NCBI GenBank assembly: GCA_015494165.1
Contig: WGBS01000137.1
Span: 1-6,300 of the forward strand
Reading direction: 5' to 3'
Source of the DNA: Gammaproteobacteria bacterium
GTDB lineage: Bacteria > Pseudomonadota > Gammaproteobacteria > S144-34
Length of the DNA: 6,300 bases
The position numbers and the translations under genes are program-made. Below are positions 5,545 to 6,300 of this stretch, one piece after another (within the stretch, counting starts at the first letter, position 1; the number at the start of each line of letters is the position of its first letter). The notes beneath the pieces were generated by a model. The model did no database searches, was not told the DNA's origin, and was given only the letters and a program-made list of their open reading frames with translations.

Positions 5545-6300
5545 TCAGGCCCCGCGCGCGGGGCTGGAGGCGGGGCCGCGGCCGCCGGCGGCGAGCTCCG
5601 CCGGGCCCGGGTAGTCGAGGAGCTTGCGGATGCGGGCGAGCTCGGCGAGCTGGCGCTCGAGCGTCTCGCACTGCGCCTCGAGCTCGGCCACGCGCGCCTC
5701 GACGGTCTGGCGCGACTCGCTGATGCGGCGCAGGCTGTCGAGGCGCCGCTCCATGAGCTGCTTGCGCTCCTTGAGCTGGCGCGCCAGCGGGGCGAGCGCC
5801 GTGCGCAGCCAGTCCTCGGCCTCCTCGTTGGCGCGGAAGAAGACGTTGCGCGCCTCGGCGACGAGGGAGACGAAGAACTTGCGGATGACGAAGCTCTGCT
5901 CGGTCATGGTGGTCACGGGGCTGCGCCGGAAGGCCTCGGCCTCCTCGTGCAGGCGCCGGAGCTCCGCGCCGTAGGCGCCCATGTCGAGCAGGCGCGGCGT
6001 CAGCGGCGGCAGCCCGTGCTCGCGGTGGAACTTGCGGAAGACCGCCTCCACCAGGCGCCGGGTCTCGAGCCCGCGCGCCTCGGCCTCGGCCATGGCCTCG
6101 AGCAGGCCGTCGAAGAGGGTGCGCATGGAGCGCTTGAGGCCGGCGGTGGTCCAGCTCTTGGCCATCTCCACGCGCGCGGCGTGGATGCGCCGGTCGATGC
6201 GCTCGAGGCTGAGGGCGGCGAGCAGCTCGCGCGCCTGCTTCTGCAGCAGCCGCTTGCTCGACTGGTAGCTCTGCAGGTGGCGCAGGTAGGTGGCCTGCTC
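5545..6300 (-). CDS. Dynamin-like family protein, C-terminal part (5' end cut by window edge)
   Basis: The frame is open from the window edge to the stop, showing the last 251 residues of a longer protein. The helical character and stretches such as AKSWTTAGLK, EAFRRSPVTTMTEQSFV, RNVFFRANEEAEDWLRTAL and the final heptad-rich segment (visible residues about 175-228, from LKERKQLMERRL to ARIRKLL) resemble, from memory, the C-terminal stalk of proteobacterial dynamin-family GTPases. These remodel or tether membranes using GTP. The GTPase domain would be outside the window, so the assignment rests on the stalk only. A GTG at 6171 could be taken as a start, but the reading upstream (SSKRLLQKQARELL, LERIDRRI) continues in the same style without a break, so I treat the gene as continuing beyond the edge. 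The C-terminal tail after the coiled coil (PGPAELAAGGRGP onward) is low-complexity. The gene ends about 20 bases before the possible metX promoter. Confidence 0.65.
   Translation of the reverse strand, partial: EQATYLRHLQSYQSSKRLLQKQARELLAALSLERIDRRIHAARVEMAKSWTTAGLKRSMRTLFDGLLEAMAEAEARGLETRRLVEAVFRKFHREHGLPPLTPRLLDMGAYGAELRRLHEEAEAFRRSPVTTMTEQSFVIRKFFVSLVAEARNVFFRANEEAEDWLRTALAPLARQLKERKQLMERRLDSLRRISESRQTVEARVAELEAQCETLERQLAELARIRKLLDYPGPAELAAGGRGPASSPARGA

Noticed and set aside
5549..5564. 16-base perfect palindrome at the end of the dynamin-like gene
   Set aside because: It is made only of G and C within a low-complexity coding tail, with no U-run after it. I see no reason to call it a terminator or operator.

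Overview
The window is about three-quarters G+C, and every gene I can support lies on the minus strand. The conserved cluster metX, metW, DUF4426 gene, together with a dynamin-like C-terminus upstream, fits a high-GC gammaproteobacterium, possibly of the Chromatiales/Ectothiorhodospiraceae type. That placement is inferred from gene content and codon use, not measured.

Layout in the direction of transcription (right to left): (1) 6300-5545, the C-terminal part of a protein resembling the bacterial dynamin-family GTPases, cut by the window edge. (2) 5503-5498 and 5526-5521, a possible sigma70-type promoter, followed by metX and metW, which overlap by 4 bases (ATGA). They encode the homoserine O-acyltransferase step of methionine synthesis and its methyltransferase-fold partner. 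(3) 3720-3525, an intergenic stretch with a large imperfect palindrome and a possible promoter. (4) 3524-3078, a small exported DUF4426 protein, a usual neighbour of metXW. (5) 3077-2798, an intergenic stretch rich in hairpins. (6) 2797-1949, a periplasmic PhnD-like substrate-binding protein. (7) 1952-1, a membrane protein with HAMP, PAS, GGDEF and EAL domains, cut by the left edge, overlapping the binding protein by 4 bases.

Two functional units result. The first is a housekeeping methionine unit. The second is a probable signalling pair: an orphan periplasmic binding protein, with no permease or ATPase visible, translationally coupled to a membrane cyclic-di-GMP enzyme. I infer that the binding protein could present a ligand to the enzyme's extracytoplasmic sensor domain.

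The most interesting non-coding signal is the leader of this second unit. Read on the transcribed strand it holds an AT-topped 15-bp hairpin and two hairpins whose six-base loops both fit the CANGGANG pattern recognised by CsrA/RsmA. It then holds a stretch that can fold as a three-way junction ending at the start codon. Either the operon is under post-transcriptional CsrA-type control, or the hairpins belong to a dispersed intergenic repeat family. The sequence alone cannot decide. The long plus-strand open frames are antisense shadows produced by the high G+C content.
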